Assembly: GCA_030063045.1 (NCBI GenBank)
Contig: JAQSEB010000032.1
Location: forward strand, 1,612,001-1,676,000
DNA: 64,000 bases
Reading direction: 5' to 3'
DNA from: Pratylenchus scribneri
Lineage: Eukaryota > Nematoda > Chromadorea > Rhabditida > Pratylenchidae
The first letter of the stretch is position 1, and each line of letters begins with the position of its first letter. A model generated the notes under the pieces. It had not been told where the DNA came from and ran no database searches. It saw only the letters and a list, made by a program, of their open reading frames with translations. The position numbers were made by a program, and so were the translations under genes. Positions 32,433-45,842 of the stretch are shown in pieces.

Positions 32433-33290
32433 GATTTTGAAAAATTGATTTTTGAAATTTTCCTTTTTACTTGTATTTTTCAAAAAATTTTAAAATTTAT
32501 AACTAAAAAACGTATAGAGTTTTAGGCCTAGATTTTTTTTATTTTTTAGCTTATAATTATTAAGATTTAATCAGAAAATTTTAGACCGAAAACTCGGGCC
32601 GATTTTGAAAAATTGATTTTTGAAAATTTTGATTTTTCCTGTATTTTTGAAAATTTTTAAAAATTCATAACTAAAAAACGTATAGAGTTTTAGGCCTAGA
32701 TTTTTTTTATTTTTTAGCTTATAATTATTAAGATTTAATCAGAAAATTTTAGACCGAAAACTCGGGCCGATTTTGAAAAATTGATTTTTGAGAATTTTGA
32801 TTTTTCCTGTATTTTTGAAAATTTTTAAAAATTCATAACTAAAAAACGTATAGAGTTTTAGGCCTAGATTTTTTTTATTTTTTAGCTTATAATTATTAAG
32901 ATTTAATCAGAAAATTTTAGACCGAAAACTCGGGCCGATTTTGAAAAATTGATTTTTGAAAATTTTGATTTTTCCTGTATTTTTGAAAATTTTTAAAAAT
33001 TCATAACTAAAAAACGTATAGAGTTTTAGGCCTAGATTTTTTTTTATTTTTTAGCTTATAATTATTAAGATTTAATCAGAAAATTTTAGACCGAAAACTC
33101 GGGCCGATTTTGAAAAATTGATTTTTGAGAATTTTGATTTTTCCTGTATTTTTGAAAATTTTTAAAAATTCATAACAAAAAAAACTAACACAAACCTAGT
33201 ATCGATTTTTCTTATATTTTTTAGCTTATTATAATAATATTTATTCAAAAATTTTCAGGCCTCTCCCATTCTCAGATTTTGAAAAATTAA
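32433..33290. repeat. 168-bp tandem satellite, about five units
   Basis: Units start at GATTTTGAAAAATTGATTTT at 32433, 32601, 32769, 32937 and 33106 (period 168-169). Each contains AAAACGTATAGAGTTTTAGG, then CCTAGA, TTTAGCTTATAATTATTAAG and ACCGAAAACTCGGGCCG. The middle units are almost identical; the first and last are degraded, as expected at array edges. It fills the convergent gap between the coiled-coil gene and DMXL. No coding capacity. Confidence 0.93.
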
Positions 33291-33560
33291 TTTTTGAAAC
33301 CTTTTACTCATATTTTTCAAAAATTTTTAAAAATTCTTAACTAAAAACTTTAAGAGATCCTGATTTGAATTTTTGAAAATATTATATATTAATTTAATTA
33401 GGTGAAAGTGAATAATTAAATAAACATATTTCTTTATTAATTTCAGCTGTTTTTATATATGGGAAAAATAAAAAATTAGCATAATATAATTGGGATAAAA
33501 TATTATAAAATTTTCATAATAAGGTGCAATTGGAATGAGGTCTATTCTATTTAATATGGA

Positions 33561-36500
33561 TCACAAAAGACTAGGAATGGTTCGAATTTTGAGTGAATTG
33601 TCGGCTCCACAGGAGAACATATGCATTCGATGGTCAATGCCAATTTGTTGAACGCCTTGAAGGCTGATTGAGGCGACTTGACGTAATGAGAATCCACTCC
33701 TTGAAATGTGCTCGGTTGGAAGTGAATATAGGAGTTGGGGAACGGCGGTTGACGCTGACCAAATCTGCAAAAAAATTTGAATAACTTACAATAAAATAAA
33801 ATTAAAACCCACTTTAATGTCGCCTTCATTGGAGCCGGCCGCAATAATATCCGCATTTGTGTCCAGACAAAGGCATTTAACTGATGAACCGGTGCTGTCA
33901 AATGCCTTAAATGTGTGCCTAAAAATGTAAAAAATATATTTATAAATATTTATTGAAAATTCACCGAAGTTGACGTTGTCGAACATCCCATATGCAAATT
34001 TCGCCATGTTTTCCGCCAGATATAATTGACTAAAATGAATGAATTTATCCAATTAATTACTCAAAAGAGAATTAGATATCCACCTGTGAATTTGGCTGAT
34101 AGGCCAAACATTGTGCGCCATCCGGATGGCCAACATACGAATGGACAATGGCCTTGGATGCGGGCATTATTGTGTCCCAGAGGAGAATGTTCTGATCGCC
34201 AGTGCTATGTCCGGCTGTGGCCAACAAAGTTGTGGTTTGGCCAATGTATTTTACATCAGAGGCAAATTTGTTGTGGCATTTTTGTGACTGAAAAATTATT
34301 TGAAAAATTATTTTACACAACAAATGAGTAGGTAATAATTTAGCAAAACAATTTCTAGAATAAAATTTTTTGGTTTTAATTATAAAAAAAAGTATAAGAA
34401 TTTGAAACAGGTAAAATATTTTTCTATTAATTTTTGATCGTAAAAAATTAAAAAATACAAATGAATAAAAAATTTTAATAATTTTGCTTGTTGAACTCAC
34501 GAAATATGGTTTGCGAGATGGCATCCCAGTCTGCGCATGCCAAAGGCAAAGAAGGCCATCACCATCAACCGCCGCAAATCGACTTCCATTTTGGGCAAAT
34601 GCTAATTTGACGACTTTGGCGAATTGGCTGGCGATTCGAGCAATGAAAATTGGTTGTTCAACGCCCCATTCCCATAGGAAAATTGAACCATCGGATGAGC
34701 CACTGACATCTGAAAATATAAGAAATTAATATACTATTTTTATGGATGGATATATATAATTTGGCCAAAATAATTTATAATGGTTTAATGGTTTGTCCTA
34801 AATTCATAAACCATAAATAGTTGAATAGAGCTGATCAAGACGCATTGGATGGCATTTAATTTATTATGGCTTACCAACAATTAAAGGGTAATAAAGGTTT
34901 AAACCAATTTGGTTTAATGGTTCAAAACTAAGTTAGAATTGGTTCAAGTCAAAATTCTAAATCTTTTTGCCAAATAAAATATTTCCTTTTATGAATTTTA
35001 CAAAAATTTAACTTACAATATGGCAAATTCTGATGTGATTCCAATCGACGAATGCCCGAAATTGGCCGCTTTCGAAGCTAAAATGAAATGTTTTAAAAAG
35101 GAGGAAATTGAAATTTGAGAATATTTATAAAAAAAATGGGTGAAAAGGGAAACAAACACACGTGGCTATTGGTTAATGGAAAAAATTTAAAAAGGAGAGC
35201 TCCACAAATCACTATAAAAAGTACCGAAAAAAGCAAAAAAGACAAGACAATTTTACTAAATATTTACATCACTATTATGGCCGTACCTTTTGTAGGCAAA
35301 GTCTGCTCCTATCAATGATATAGGTATTCAACAAAACCTACAAAAAATTTTGGATGGACATTTCAGTGAGAAATATGGAAGAAAAGCCCCTCCCTCTACC
35401 ATTTTTTGATTATATATAAAACTCACATTTGACGTTGTTTGTGCGGGAACATTTCTTCCACTGCTGCCGCTGGTGGACACATCGATCCCCGGCAAAATCA
35501 GCTGGTAATCATCATTGTCTCGGAGTGGATCCCGTTGAATGCCCTGCAGATGGATGTCGAGTTCGGCACGGTTTTGACCGAACAAAAATGAACTGGTCGA
35601 AGGAAAATGTGGAGCCCGTGAGCAGATTCGGTCTTTCTCATCCAATGCTTTGCCAATGTTCAATTCTTGTAATTCTCGTCCGGTTGAGAGGACAATTTGG
35701 TTTGGATGTGCCTTAATTTGTATGGATATATTATTTTTTAAATTTCTACTTTCAATATAATTTCCAAAATAATTTTTTTAATATTCTAATTTAATTTTTA
35801 TTGTAATTTTTATTGCTCTTCAGATTTACGCTGGTTAAGGTTTATAAAGAAGATTTAACAATGCAGTCAAAGTGACGTTTTTAGCTTAATGGTTTGATCC
35901 TTTTTATTGGAGGTCGCGGGTTCGAATCCTCTCCGGGGCAAATATTTTTTTCGGGTTTGATTGTCACTTTTATGAATTTTTATACATTCTACTTACATTT
36001 CTAGTAAAAAATAAATACGATTTTCGGCGCCTAACGCGCTAGTCTAACCGTAATTTTTACTGTATTTTTTATTGTAATTTTTTAATATAATTTTTAAATT
36101 TTAATTTATTGAACCAACCGAATTGACAGCAAATGAAACAATTGGATCATGTTCTCGATGAATTAATTTTATAATGCTTAAAATGTTGCATTTTGATGTG
36201 GTTCCACCATCTCCGCCACCTTCTGCTATTGAACCCATTTTGGATTTATTTTTTAACTTAAATTAATAAATAAATAAATAATTAATTAGAAATTAGAATA
36301 TAAAATATGCATTTACCTGATTTTTGCCAAATATGAATCGCACAAAAATTGGCATTAATTCAATTTGGTGGACTAATTGGGTCCAAAGCCGCCGGACTGG
36401 TTTCACCCCGGATTCATCATATTCAAATGGGGTATTTCCATGTTCAATCAACACTCCATATTTTTGTAATAATGGCATTTTTGCAAGCGAAGTGAATGAG

Positions 36501-39500
36501 TCAAATTCCAATGGATCCTATAAAATGAAGTTTAAATTATTAAAAAATATTTAATTTAACGAAAAAATAATAACCATTATAATTATTTTGGTTTTTTACT
36601 CCCCTTTTTTTTGTTAATCTTAGTATTTTTTTACGACTATTTTTTTAACAAATTAAATACTTTCGCTAATATTTATTATTAAAAATAATAATAATTTCTC
36701 ACTTGAATGTGCATATTGGGAAGGAATGCCGAAGGACATCCATCCGGTTCAGCTTCCAATTTATCCTCCAATTGAGTGGACCAAAAATTCAATCGCCGTA
36801 TGATTTGCTCCAATTTTGGGAAATTTCTTGCAACTTCTATAAAATTTATAATTTATTTTTGAAAAATTCTCAATTAAACCTCGAAAATCGAATCCAGCAA
36901 TTTCGATGAAATATTCCAATTTTAAATAAATTTGCCGAATTATTGCCAATCGAATCAGCGTCCAAGCATATCCTTCCTGCGATTCATGTGGAAAAATTTG
37001 ATGTGATTTTTTGTCTTCCTCCATATAGTCGGCATCTTGGAATTTGAAATAATCCGGGGCATCCTCCTCAGGTTGGTCAACATTTTCGGATATTGAGTCA
37101 TCATCCGAATTATAATCCGAAGTGATGGTTGCTTGTTGCTCAATTGACACCTTTAATTGGAAAAATATTTAAACAAAATTTTTTATTATGAACCTTATCC
37201 ATAAAATACTGAAAAATATGCTTCCTTGGCGATACCCAAGTTTGGATAATTTGTTCCGATGAACCATGGCTTGTTGTTGTTGAAATTGGATGTCCTCCTT
37301 TCTGTTGTGAAGACTTTGAAGAAGTGGTAAAGACCTTTAAATAATTATTTAATTGCTTATTAATTTTTAAATATTTAAATTAATTTATAATTTTTAAATA
37401 TTTAAAATAATTAATTAATTAATAATTTTAAAATATTAAAACCTTAGCATGTAATTTTGCTCGCATCGCTGCCAATTCATCCTCATTTAATTTTGGATCC
37501 GTCGCAGATTTTGTTGGATCAATTTTGGGTGCTAAATTCAAAATATTTCCAAAAATTTAAAATTTAAACCAACGAGGTGGTCTCATTGGAACGGCACTTC
37601 TCAATCGTCGTTCCCCGCCTCCACCAAATATCTCGCCAAACATTTTAGTGTCCACCGGATGGGCTGAGAGCCGATAAAGTAGTCGTGAATCGTAATGGGC
37701 CAATGCATAGTAGAAAATTGCAATATAAATGGAAATGAAGAATTCCACAAGCAAAAGGCGTAAATTTGGTGGTGCTTCGTCCAAAAATCGTTCACGGGTG
37801 AGTAGAGCGATTAAATTGCTCACTCCGGGCCAATGATTCGGTGCATTTGTAACTTGCAAATGTTCCAAAACTGATGAATTTGCAATGGAAGAATGGCGAC
37901 GAGGTTGAGTTAAAGGCCTAAAAAGGAGGAATTTTAAATATGAAAATCGGATATTTACCCTGTAAATTGGGCTGATTGTGAAGTGAATGCTTCTAAATTT
38001 TCCAAATTCGATAAAGATTGATATACACAAAATGAGAGTCCGTGACAAAGATTGAACATCTCGGTGGCCTTAAAAAACAAATTCATTTAACCGTTTAATA
38101 AAATATTTAAAAACCTTTTCGGTATCAATTTGTTGTGGAATATTCTCAAATTCATTCAGCGTTGTCAACAAATTTGCGCATTGATCGGTGATGAATCGAA
38201 GCGGGGAAATTGGCAACATAACATTTGGAGACAAAGAAGAAACCAACAATGGGAATGAATGAATGTCGGGAATTGGTTCTAAAATATTCGAATAAATATT
38301 TAATTAATTTAATCCCCCATTTTACCATTAAGATGTTGTAATTCATCCTTTTCATTTCGTTGCACTTCCAAAAGCAACAAAAGTAATTCCATTTGAATGG
38401 CAATTAGCCGAATATTCCGGTGGCCATTCAATGCACAATATGCGGCCAAAGTGTGCAACATTTTTTGATGCTTCTTTAGCCAATTTCGTCGTCTCACAAT
38501 TTGGCGAACACGTTCACGTAACTGAAAAAAATGCCAAATAAAAATATTAATAGTTCAGAATTTAACCTAATTCCTAAACATTATAATAAATCTAGTGATC
38601 TCATCAATTCGCATTATTTGATAATGTTTTGGTCTGGTTTAAAAATTCTAATTTAGTTTTGAACCATTAAACCAAAATTGGTTTAAACAGTTTAATACCC
38701 TTTAATTTTGACCAAAACCTTAGTAAATTATATACCATTCAATCAATGCCTATTAATCAGCTTTATCCAATTAGGTAATGGTTTGTGAATGGACAATGGA
38801 AGATATACCCTTAAACCATTATAATTATTTATCGACATTTTCTTGTTTTTAACATAAATTATAAATATTCAAAAAAAAGTATTGCTACCTCCAAACGGTC
38901 CTGTTGCAAAGCTTCATGCAGAAGAGGCAATTGTTGCTGTTCCCTGTTTGAACTCGTCGATGCGGATGAATGTGCATCTTCATTTGTTGTTGAAGAAGTG
39001 ATAACAAATTCCTCTTCCCCGAGCGATGGTTCATTCTCATTTTGTTGTTCCTCCTCTTCCGGATAACAAACTCGGCACAACATTTCACTCTTTTTCTCCA
39101 GCCAATTGTAGAGCTTTAAACGCAATTGTCCTCCGGCCACTTCCAAATCTTCACTGGCCAATGTGTCCAATTCATCGGCCATTATGCTCAAAATGGAAAG
39201 AAGTTTCAGTTCTTGAAATTCTGGCGGGCATTTTGCTGGTATTGTGAGTGGAATTGATTTTGGTTTGTTGTGTAGATCGATGGGAATTTGTTCCACTTCC
39301 GATTCGCCATCATCATCATCCCAATTTAATTCCAGCTTCTCTTCAATTACTCGATTCACCGGTGCTGACCAATCAATCTGAAATTAAGAATATTTTTTGA
39401 CATAATATTCGATAATTTATCATTAAGTATGTATCTAAGCAGGCAGAATGGAAAAAGGGACAAAAATAGGTCAATAAAATTGAGAATCTCTTGACTTTTA

Positions 39501-42500
39501 GTAAATTTTTAAAAACAATTTTCATTAAATTTTCAGAAAAAAAAAATGCTAAAAAAATTATCAAAATCATCCCTTTTCGACTAGAAAAATTATTTGTCGC
39601 AAGCGGGATTCAAACTTTCGATTTCCCGGGCAGCCTCTTTCTTTTTGCTTAATAAAGACCACTCACTTATCCAATCGACTAAAACTTATTTTATTCGGAA
39701 AATTATATTAACAAATCCAGTTTAAAAAAACAATTTAAAATTGTTATTTGTCTAACTATGCAATCCCCGTTTATTACCTCTTCTTCTTGTTCAGATTGCT
39801 TATCATTTGCATCCGTCGTTGGAATTAATTTAATTGACTGCTGCTGTTCTTCTTTTTGCAAATCAAATTGTTCTGGCAAAGAACACAAAACATTCAATGC
39901 CAAATATGGACATCCAGCATTTAAATGAGCATTTGCTGTACGCAAATATAGCTGTTTCTCATCATCGGTTACTTTTGAGCAAATTTGGCGTGTCAGTGAC
40001 AAAAATTGTTCCGTCGTTGTGGTCGCAATTCCAGATCGAATCAATTTTTGACGAAGCTTAATTTATAATTTAAATTTTCTTTTTTTTTTAAATTTAATTT
40101 TTACCACAAGAGGATGACGCCTCAAAAATGTGTAAATATTGAAAATATCGGGGAGAGAAGGCGGTTGATGATGCTGAAAAAAATTATATTATTAATTTAA
40201 TTGTGAAATTTACGAACTAAATTTTCCACTGATTGTGTGCGTTCTCTAATTTCGCCAGTAGAATCAATCTCATGAAGTAATGTTTCTGCAGAGAGAACAT
40301 ATTCATTCATAATCCACAATGCCATGGAACGTTCAAATGGGTCCCTTAAAAATTAAATTTACATATAAATTAATGCCCAAAAATACCTTTTCGAATTTGG
40401 GAACACTACATTGACACTTTTCTCTTCCATTGCCATTTTTTGAATATAATCCGGATCACAACCCAAAACATCTTTGCAAAGAAGTTCCGTCAAAAGCTCA
40501 AATTGTTTTTCCGTATCCGTTTCATACAGCCGTAGCACCACAATGGACAATTGCAAATCGTGGATTCGATACAGAATTGTCTAAAAACATTAAATTAGGA
40601 TTTTATAAAGAATACAAGATTTTTTTGAAATTTTTTATATCTAATGGGATCTTCATTTTAGCAAAATTTAGGTCCTTCGTTCGATTCCGCTCTGGGGAAG
40701 TTATTTTTTCAGGCTTGATTTTATGAATTTTTACACATTGTACAATAGATTTATAGACAAATACAGTACAATTATAAAAATCAGGTAGCCAAATTATTAT
40801 ATTGTCCCAAAAATGAATATTTTTGACCAAAAATTATGGGTAAATTCAATAATTTAATTTTATTAATAAATTTTCTATTTAACAAATAACAAACTTGTAA
40901 TGCATCTTTCAGTGATCCACCCAACAAAAAGAATGCGGCCGCATGATGGAATCGATGTTTGCTCATTAAAATGAATGCATTTTTCAGCGCTGCCTTTTTC
41001 CATCTTTCATTTTGGAAGTCCTCCCGAAAGAATTCATACATCCGACTGTCATTGACTGTCCGAAACAGTTGAGTGAGGACATTCTTCTTCCGCATTGCCA
41101 AATAGAATAGTGCAGCGTCCATTGGTGCTTGATCCTTTTGGAATGCATTTTTTGCCACTCGTTCAATGCAATTCCGCAGTGTTGTGTTGTTTCGGAGCCA
41201 CCACCCAATTCCATAGGCCCTTAAATTTAGGTAATATTTTAGGGAAAAATAAATTTATTTTTTAGCCTTAAAATACATACTAGGTGGATTTTTCGAGGAT
41301 GGAGAATTCTAACTTAGCATTGAAATTATTTATTTCTTGCTTCTCACTATACTCCCTAAACTAAAGCCCTAAACCAAAACTATGATTTTTTGCCGAAATA
41401 AAATGTTTTAATTAATTTTTAATCGTTTTAAAATGGTCAGTGTTCAAAACTAACTGCAATTTAGAAGTTAGAACAGTTCAAATTTCAACCAAAAATTCTT
41501 ATTTTTCAAAAGTATTTTTTAATTATTACCTCAATTCATCCCAATTTTCCTGCTGGCGTTGTACACATGGAATTGTGTTCAATAATTCCGTTTCATTGTC
41601 CGAATGGAAGGCAGAAATCACATAAGTAGGTGATATTCCCCTTAATAAGAATTAATTAAATTGGATTAAATTAAATGTAAAAACATTGTTTTTGGCTGTT
41701 CCTTTTGTTTTTGATTCGAAATTGAAAGGCAAGAAGGGTCAAAAAATCCTTCATTTCTCAAAATTTCAAAAGCCGTAGGTTCATTTGTTGGTTTGCAAAG
41801 CCTCGTCCCATGGATGCAATTAACGACGGACATTGTTGAGGAAATATTCGTCGGTTGATTTGAAACCAGCTCATTGGCGTTGAATGATGAGTCCATTTGA
41901 AGTCGCCAAAGATTCAGGCAACCATTTTGATGTTCAGTCAGCAGATAAATTTCATTGTTTTCTGCCATAAATTTATCGCAAGTGATGCAATCTTTAATAA
42001 AAAGAAATTTTATTAAAATAATAAAAAATATTTTACTTTGTAATTCATGTTTTTGTCCACTTTCAGCATTATCATTTATTGGATTAGTTTGCTGTATTTG
42101 TTGCCATTGTTCGAATAAATTTTGAAATGATGGGCGCATGGTATTGACGTGGGGCAAAAGTGAAATTGTGTCGGCGAGTGGGAATGCTTCCGGGATTCGG
42201 GATGAAAAACTGATGGTTGGTTGCTTCCATGGATCATCAAGCCATTCAAGTGTCCTATTAAAATAAATAAAATTAATAAATTTGTTTTTAGATCGGCAAA
42301 AAAGTATTGAAAATTTCGGAAAAATTGCAACGGTTCAATGGTTTATATTATACCGTCATACTATCTTTTTTGTCAAGACGAAGCATTTGATTAAGTTTTT
42401 ATTTGGCTTAAATCCATTAGGATATATGGTTTGTGAGTGTAGAATAAACTCTTAAACCATTATTTTAGGTTGGCAATTCCAATTATTTATTCGGTAAATT

Positions 42501-45116
42501 AAATAAAATCCCATTAATAAATCACTGAATAAATTTCACTGACCATGTTAAAAGACTTCCATCAATTGGATGTATTGTGAAGAGAATATCGCAGGATTTG
42601 CTCCAATGACGAAGCAACTTTTCCAATTTATAATCGATTAAATCCTTGGCCAATGGATTTTTATGTTGTTGATGTTCTGCATTTTGATGATTGCCAGCTT
42701 TTGTGTATAAATTTGGCGATGTCGTGGGGTGGGGGAGTTGGGTGTTTGGCACATTCAACAATTCGGTTGCCAATCCGGTACTACTCGTTGAGGAGTGGAG
42801 GGAATGCATCATTTGACAAGGTGATATATCTATAAAAAAGGAATTAATTTAATTTTTGGCTTTGTTTGTGATTAACTTGAGAATTATATAAAATAAATAA
42901 CTTAAAATTTTTATTGCTTTATTAGTTTAATAACCTCTTGAATCACTTTTCTCGAATATACTCTCGGCCAAAATCCTCTGTGTGCCAATTTCAAATTCAT
43001 ATTCCTTATTGTTTAGCCAATGAACAGTAAATGGCCGTGTTTGAACTTTTCTCGGCTTTTTAATTTTCGGATCCCCATCAATTTGGCTGCTACTCATGGA
43101 TGGGACCAGGAAACAATCTTTAAAAATAATTCAATAAATTAAATATTAAAAAATTAAAACCATTTTCAGCATTAATTGTGGCCGCCAAACAAAACACAAG
43201 AGTATCACTTGGAGTGTAAGCGGGAATTGAGAAATCGGCAAATGTTGAACTTCGAATCATTTCATTTGTTGTTGTTCCGGGCATTGTATGGTCGACAATG
43301 CTCACTTTCTTCTTTTCATTCCTGAATGAATGGATTAAAATTTAATAATTAAGGATTTGATAATTATGTATTTAAAAAATAGTGAAAGGCGCCTAAAATA
43401 AACACAAAAATAGGCAAATAAAATAAATTGAATTTTCTTTAGACTTTTTTAGTAATTTTTTGAACCATTTTTAATAAATTTTCAGAGAAAAGTGCCTAAA
43501 AAATATTTAAAAAACTTCCTGACGAAAATAAATTACTTGGCGCGGACGGGGTTCGAACTTTCGACTAATAAGAAGCGCTCCTTATATTCACTCTAAAGTC
43601 CAGCATTTTAGCCAATTGGCTAAAATGTACAATTGACGAAAATTTATCTAAATGGCATTTTTGGAAGGCGAAAAATCCAGAAAAAATTGGCATTTTACCT
43701 AACTATGTACTCCTTCCTAATAATAAAAATTATTTTGGTCACTTACATAATATTCGTCAATTTATGGACCAGTCGATTCTTCGCTTTTCTCATTTGAAAT
43801 GCCACTCGATGAGAATTGTGGTTCTTCTTTGATGGTTTGTTGAAATTATTTTCTTTATCATGATGAATGGCAATTGCATTTTGGACGATGAAATGTAATT
43901 CGGGTGTTGCTTCATTGCTGGGAATTTCCTTCCAAATTCTGGCCGTATTATCTTCACACCAAGTGATCAAAGCATTATGGACAAGCCGACGAGGCATTAA
44001 ATGGCCACCGGAATGACGCCATTCAAAGCCACAAATTGGAGCCGGATGTTGAATATAGATGAAGGAGAACGATTGAGAATCTAATAAAAAATTATATTAA
44101 TTTACTTATTGTATCAGTCTTTACGGTACAATTGAATACCGTCGATTAAATTCTATGAGCGATTCTTTTGGCCATAGCTCAAGCTCAACGAGGCCATATA
44201 CCATTTTCCATTTAAAAACAACGGATACTCCTTACATATTGTTATAATTTTGTGAATTTAACTTTTTTAAAAATTACATTCTTTTGAGTATAATAACACA
44301 AATTTTGAAATTCAATCGATGGTATTCAATGTTACCATTTGCCTTAAGCATACCTTTGAGTTGATACCAAATTTTGACCATTGGTTCCTTTTCACTGGAT
44401 GTTGCAAATAATGTGCCATCATGCGAAACACGAACATGCTTAATTTTATTGGCCAGCTTCGTTTGCCAAATTACTTCCCATGTACATTCCTTAAATTAAA
44501 CTAATCATTTTTGATAAAAACTTGTTTTTTACATCTTCCGCAGGATTCAAAGAGAATTTGACTTCACCATTTTTTGCGCTTGGACGATTCACATCGATGG
44601 CACATGAAATTAGTTTGTGTTGATAAAGTTGAATGTATTTTTCCGCAAATACCAACAGACGATAACCATCCAGCAGCCAATGAATATAGTCGATTTGGCT
44701 ATCCAAATCCATGTTTTGTGTTTGAATCCATTTATATGGTGACTAAATTAATTTATTATAAAATTTAAATTATTATTATAAAAAATAAACTTGTTGGCCA
44801 TTATTCTGTGAAATTGGCTCATAAATTTGTACATTTTTGTCGCTGCAAATTGCAATTTTCCCTGATTCATTGCAAGCACTGACAGTTGTAATTTGTCGAT
44901 CAAAACCACTTGGAATTATTTGAATTTGTTTGTAATTTTCATCCAAAATGAAGAGATCCTTGCCAATAGCACATGCCTTAAAATTAATAAACTTTTATTA
45001 AACTTAATAACAAAACTCACAATGAAATTGAGTCCATCGATATTTCCAATTGAATAGGAATTGTTTGTTCGATTCAATGTGCCAATTAAAACTTGATTTA
45101 TATTGTTGGTCTGCAT
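33561..45116 (-). CDS. rbc-1: DMXL / rabconnectin-3 alpha (RAVE-type V-ATPase regulator)
   Basis: Very large WD40 protein that, with WDR7 (rabconnectin-3 beta), assembles V-ATPase on endosomes and synaptic vesicles. The start ATG at 45116 opens MQTNNINQVLIGTLNRTNNS, matching the DMXL start. N-terminal WD40 exons follow (HVRVSHDGTLFATSSEKEP; ALITWCEDNTARIWKE). A conserved block near 42550 reads LEKLLRHWSKSCDILFTIHP-IDGSLLTW. The Rav1-type alpha-solenoid is clear at 40900-41160: MAKNAFQKDQAPMDAALFYL, ERWKKAALKNAFILMSKHRF, AAAFFLLGGSLKDAL. An acidic linker follows (36960-37150). The C-terminal WD40 repeats (33561-36250) end MFSCGADNSLKIRTIPSLL. Introns are numerous and host SINEs (35870, 39440, 40620, 43390), AAACCATT-type repeats and a half MITE. 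The identification is firm; not every exon edge was resolved. Confidence 0.92.
34755..34965. repeat. Dispersed intron repeat family (AAACCATT-type), copy 2
   Basis: GGCCAAAATAATTTATAATG, GTTTAATGGTTTG and ATAGAGCTGATCAAGACGCA occur in the same order as at 12850-13005, followed by TTTAAACCAATTTGGTTTAA. It lies in a DMXL intron. Confidence 0.6.
35865..36035 (+). mobile_element. tRNA-derived SINE, family A copy
   Basis: A-box TTAGCTTAATGG (35881-35892) and B-box GGGTTCGAATCC (35918-35929), then TCTCCGGGGCAAAT. The body TTTGATTGTCACTTTTATGA-ATTTTTATACATTC and the end AAAAATAAATAC are shared with 40620, 60355 and 61165. It lies in a DMXL intron and is oriented opposite to the gene. Confidence 0.65.
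38570..38845. repeat. Dispersed intron repeat family (AAACCATT-type), copy 3, inverted
   Basis: In reverse orientation: TTAAACCATTATAATTATT at the right end, GGTAATGGTTTGTGAATGGA, and AATCAGCTTTATCC. The left part has AACCATTAAACCAAAATTGG. It lies in a DMXL intron. Confidence 0.6.
39440..39700 (-). mobile_element. tRNA-derived SINE, family B copy 1
   Basis: Minus-strand A-box TTAGTCGATTGG (complement of 39671-39682) and B-box GTTTGAATCCC (complement of 39605-39615). The body (39440-39600) shares GGGACAAAAATAGGTCAATA, TTGACTTTTAGTAA and TTTTCAG blocks with 43390-43640. It lies in a DMXL intron. Confidence 0.6.
40620..40775 (+). mobile_element. tRNA-derived SINE, family A copy
   Basis: A-box-like ATATCTAATGGG (40637-40648), B-box CGTTCGATTCC (about 40678-40688), then CTCTGGGGAAG and the family body GATTTTATGAATTTTTACAC ATTGTAC, ending AGACAAATACAG. 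It lies in a DMXL intron. Confidence 0.6.
42325..42480. repeat. Dispersed intron repeat family (AAACCATT-type), copy 4, inverted
   Basis: The reverse complement reads AATTGCCAACCTAAAATAATG, GTTTAAGAGTTTATTCTACA, CTCACAAACCATATATCC. It is aligned block by block with 12850-13005. Confidence 0.6.
43390..43640 (-). mobile_element. tRNA-derived SINE, family B copy 2
   Basis: Minus-strand A-box TTAGCCAATTGGC (complement of 43611-43623) and B-box GTTCGAACCCC (complement of 43548-43558). The body carries the same CACAAAAATAGGCAAATAAA, TAGACTTTTTTAGTAA and TTTTCAGAGAAAAGTGCC order as 39440-39700. It lies in a DMXL intron. Confidence 0.6.
44160..44335. mobile_element. Foldback MITE, family 1 half copy
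   Basis: The left end GATTCTTTTGGCCATAGCTC and a degraded arm, then a centre with TACATTCTTTTGAGTATAAT. No right arm. It lies in a DMXL intron. Confidence 0.5.
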
Positions 45117-45842
45117 CACTTCTGGAATAAAATTATTTAAATTATTATTACTATTTATTTAGTACTTACCCGAAAAATTATTAGACTTTGGATTTGAATG
45201 GATGGAAATCGTCCTGAAAACAAACTTATTGAGTATTTTAAATTTTTATTTCTTGTTCATTCATCTTATTCCCTAGTCTCCCTGTTTTTGCATTCCCATT
45301 TTTATTAGTAAATTTTTTAAAATTTTTGAGGCCTTTTTTTCTTTTTCTTTTCTAGGCCATTTTTTATTTTCTTTTTTACGGCATTTATTTTTTTAATATT
45401 CTTTTCTTCTCGCCGTTATTTTCTTTTTTTACGGCATTTATTTTTTTAATATTCTTTTCTTCTCGCCGTTATTTTCTTTTTTTACGGCATTTATTTTTTA
45501 ATATTCTTTTCTCCTCGCCGTTATTTTCTTTTTTTACGGCATTTATTTTTTAATATTCTTTTCTTCCCGCCGTTATTTTCTTTTTTTACGGCATTTATTT
45601 TTTAATATTCTTTCTTTTTAGGCCATTTTTAAAAATACTAAATTTTTAATATTTGTTTTCTAAATATTAATATTTTGTCTTTTTTTTTGAATTATTAATG
45701 ATAATAAAAAAAAATATGAATATGAATGGTATTTAAAATAACCAATAAATTTAAAATTAAATAAATTTCTAACATTTCATCTTTATCAAAATCAAATAAA
45801 ACAAAATGGAAAATGAGTATCAAATTTTATAAATAATTTCCT
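45117..45842. other. Intergenic, with a minisatellite
   Basis: Between DMXL and the U5-40K gene. Apart from the array listed separately and AT-rich sequence, nothing is seen. The DMXL 5' end could have an untranslated exon here. Confidence 0.5.
45355..45640. repeat. 52-53-bp minisatellite, about five units
   Basis: TTTTTTTACGGCATTTATTT, then TTAATATTCTTTTCTTCTC, then GCCGTTATTTTC repeat with starts of ACGGC at 45378, 45431, 45484, 45536 and 45588. Strongly strand-asymmetric (pyrimidine-rich). Confidence 0.9.

Noticed and set aside
35865..35945. Working tRNA genes at the A/B-box sites (also 5568, 6685, 16190, 60355, 61160)
   Set aside because: Acceptor and T stems do not pair properly and several share a non-tRNA body, so SINE or tRNA-derived relics are more likely.
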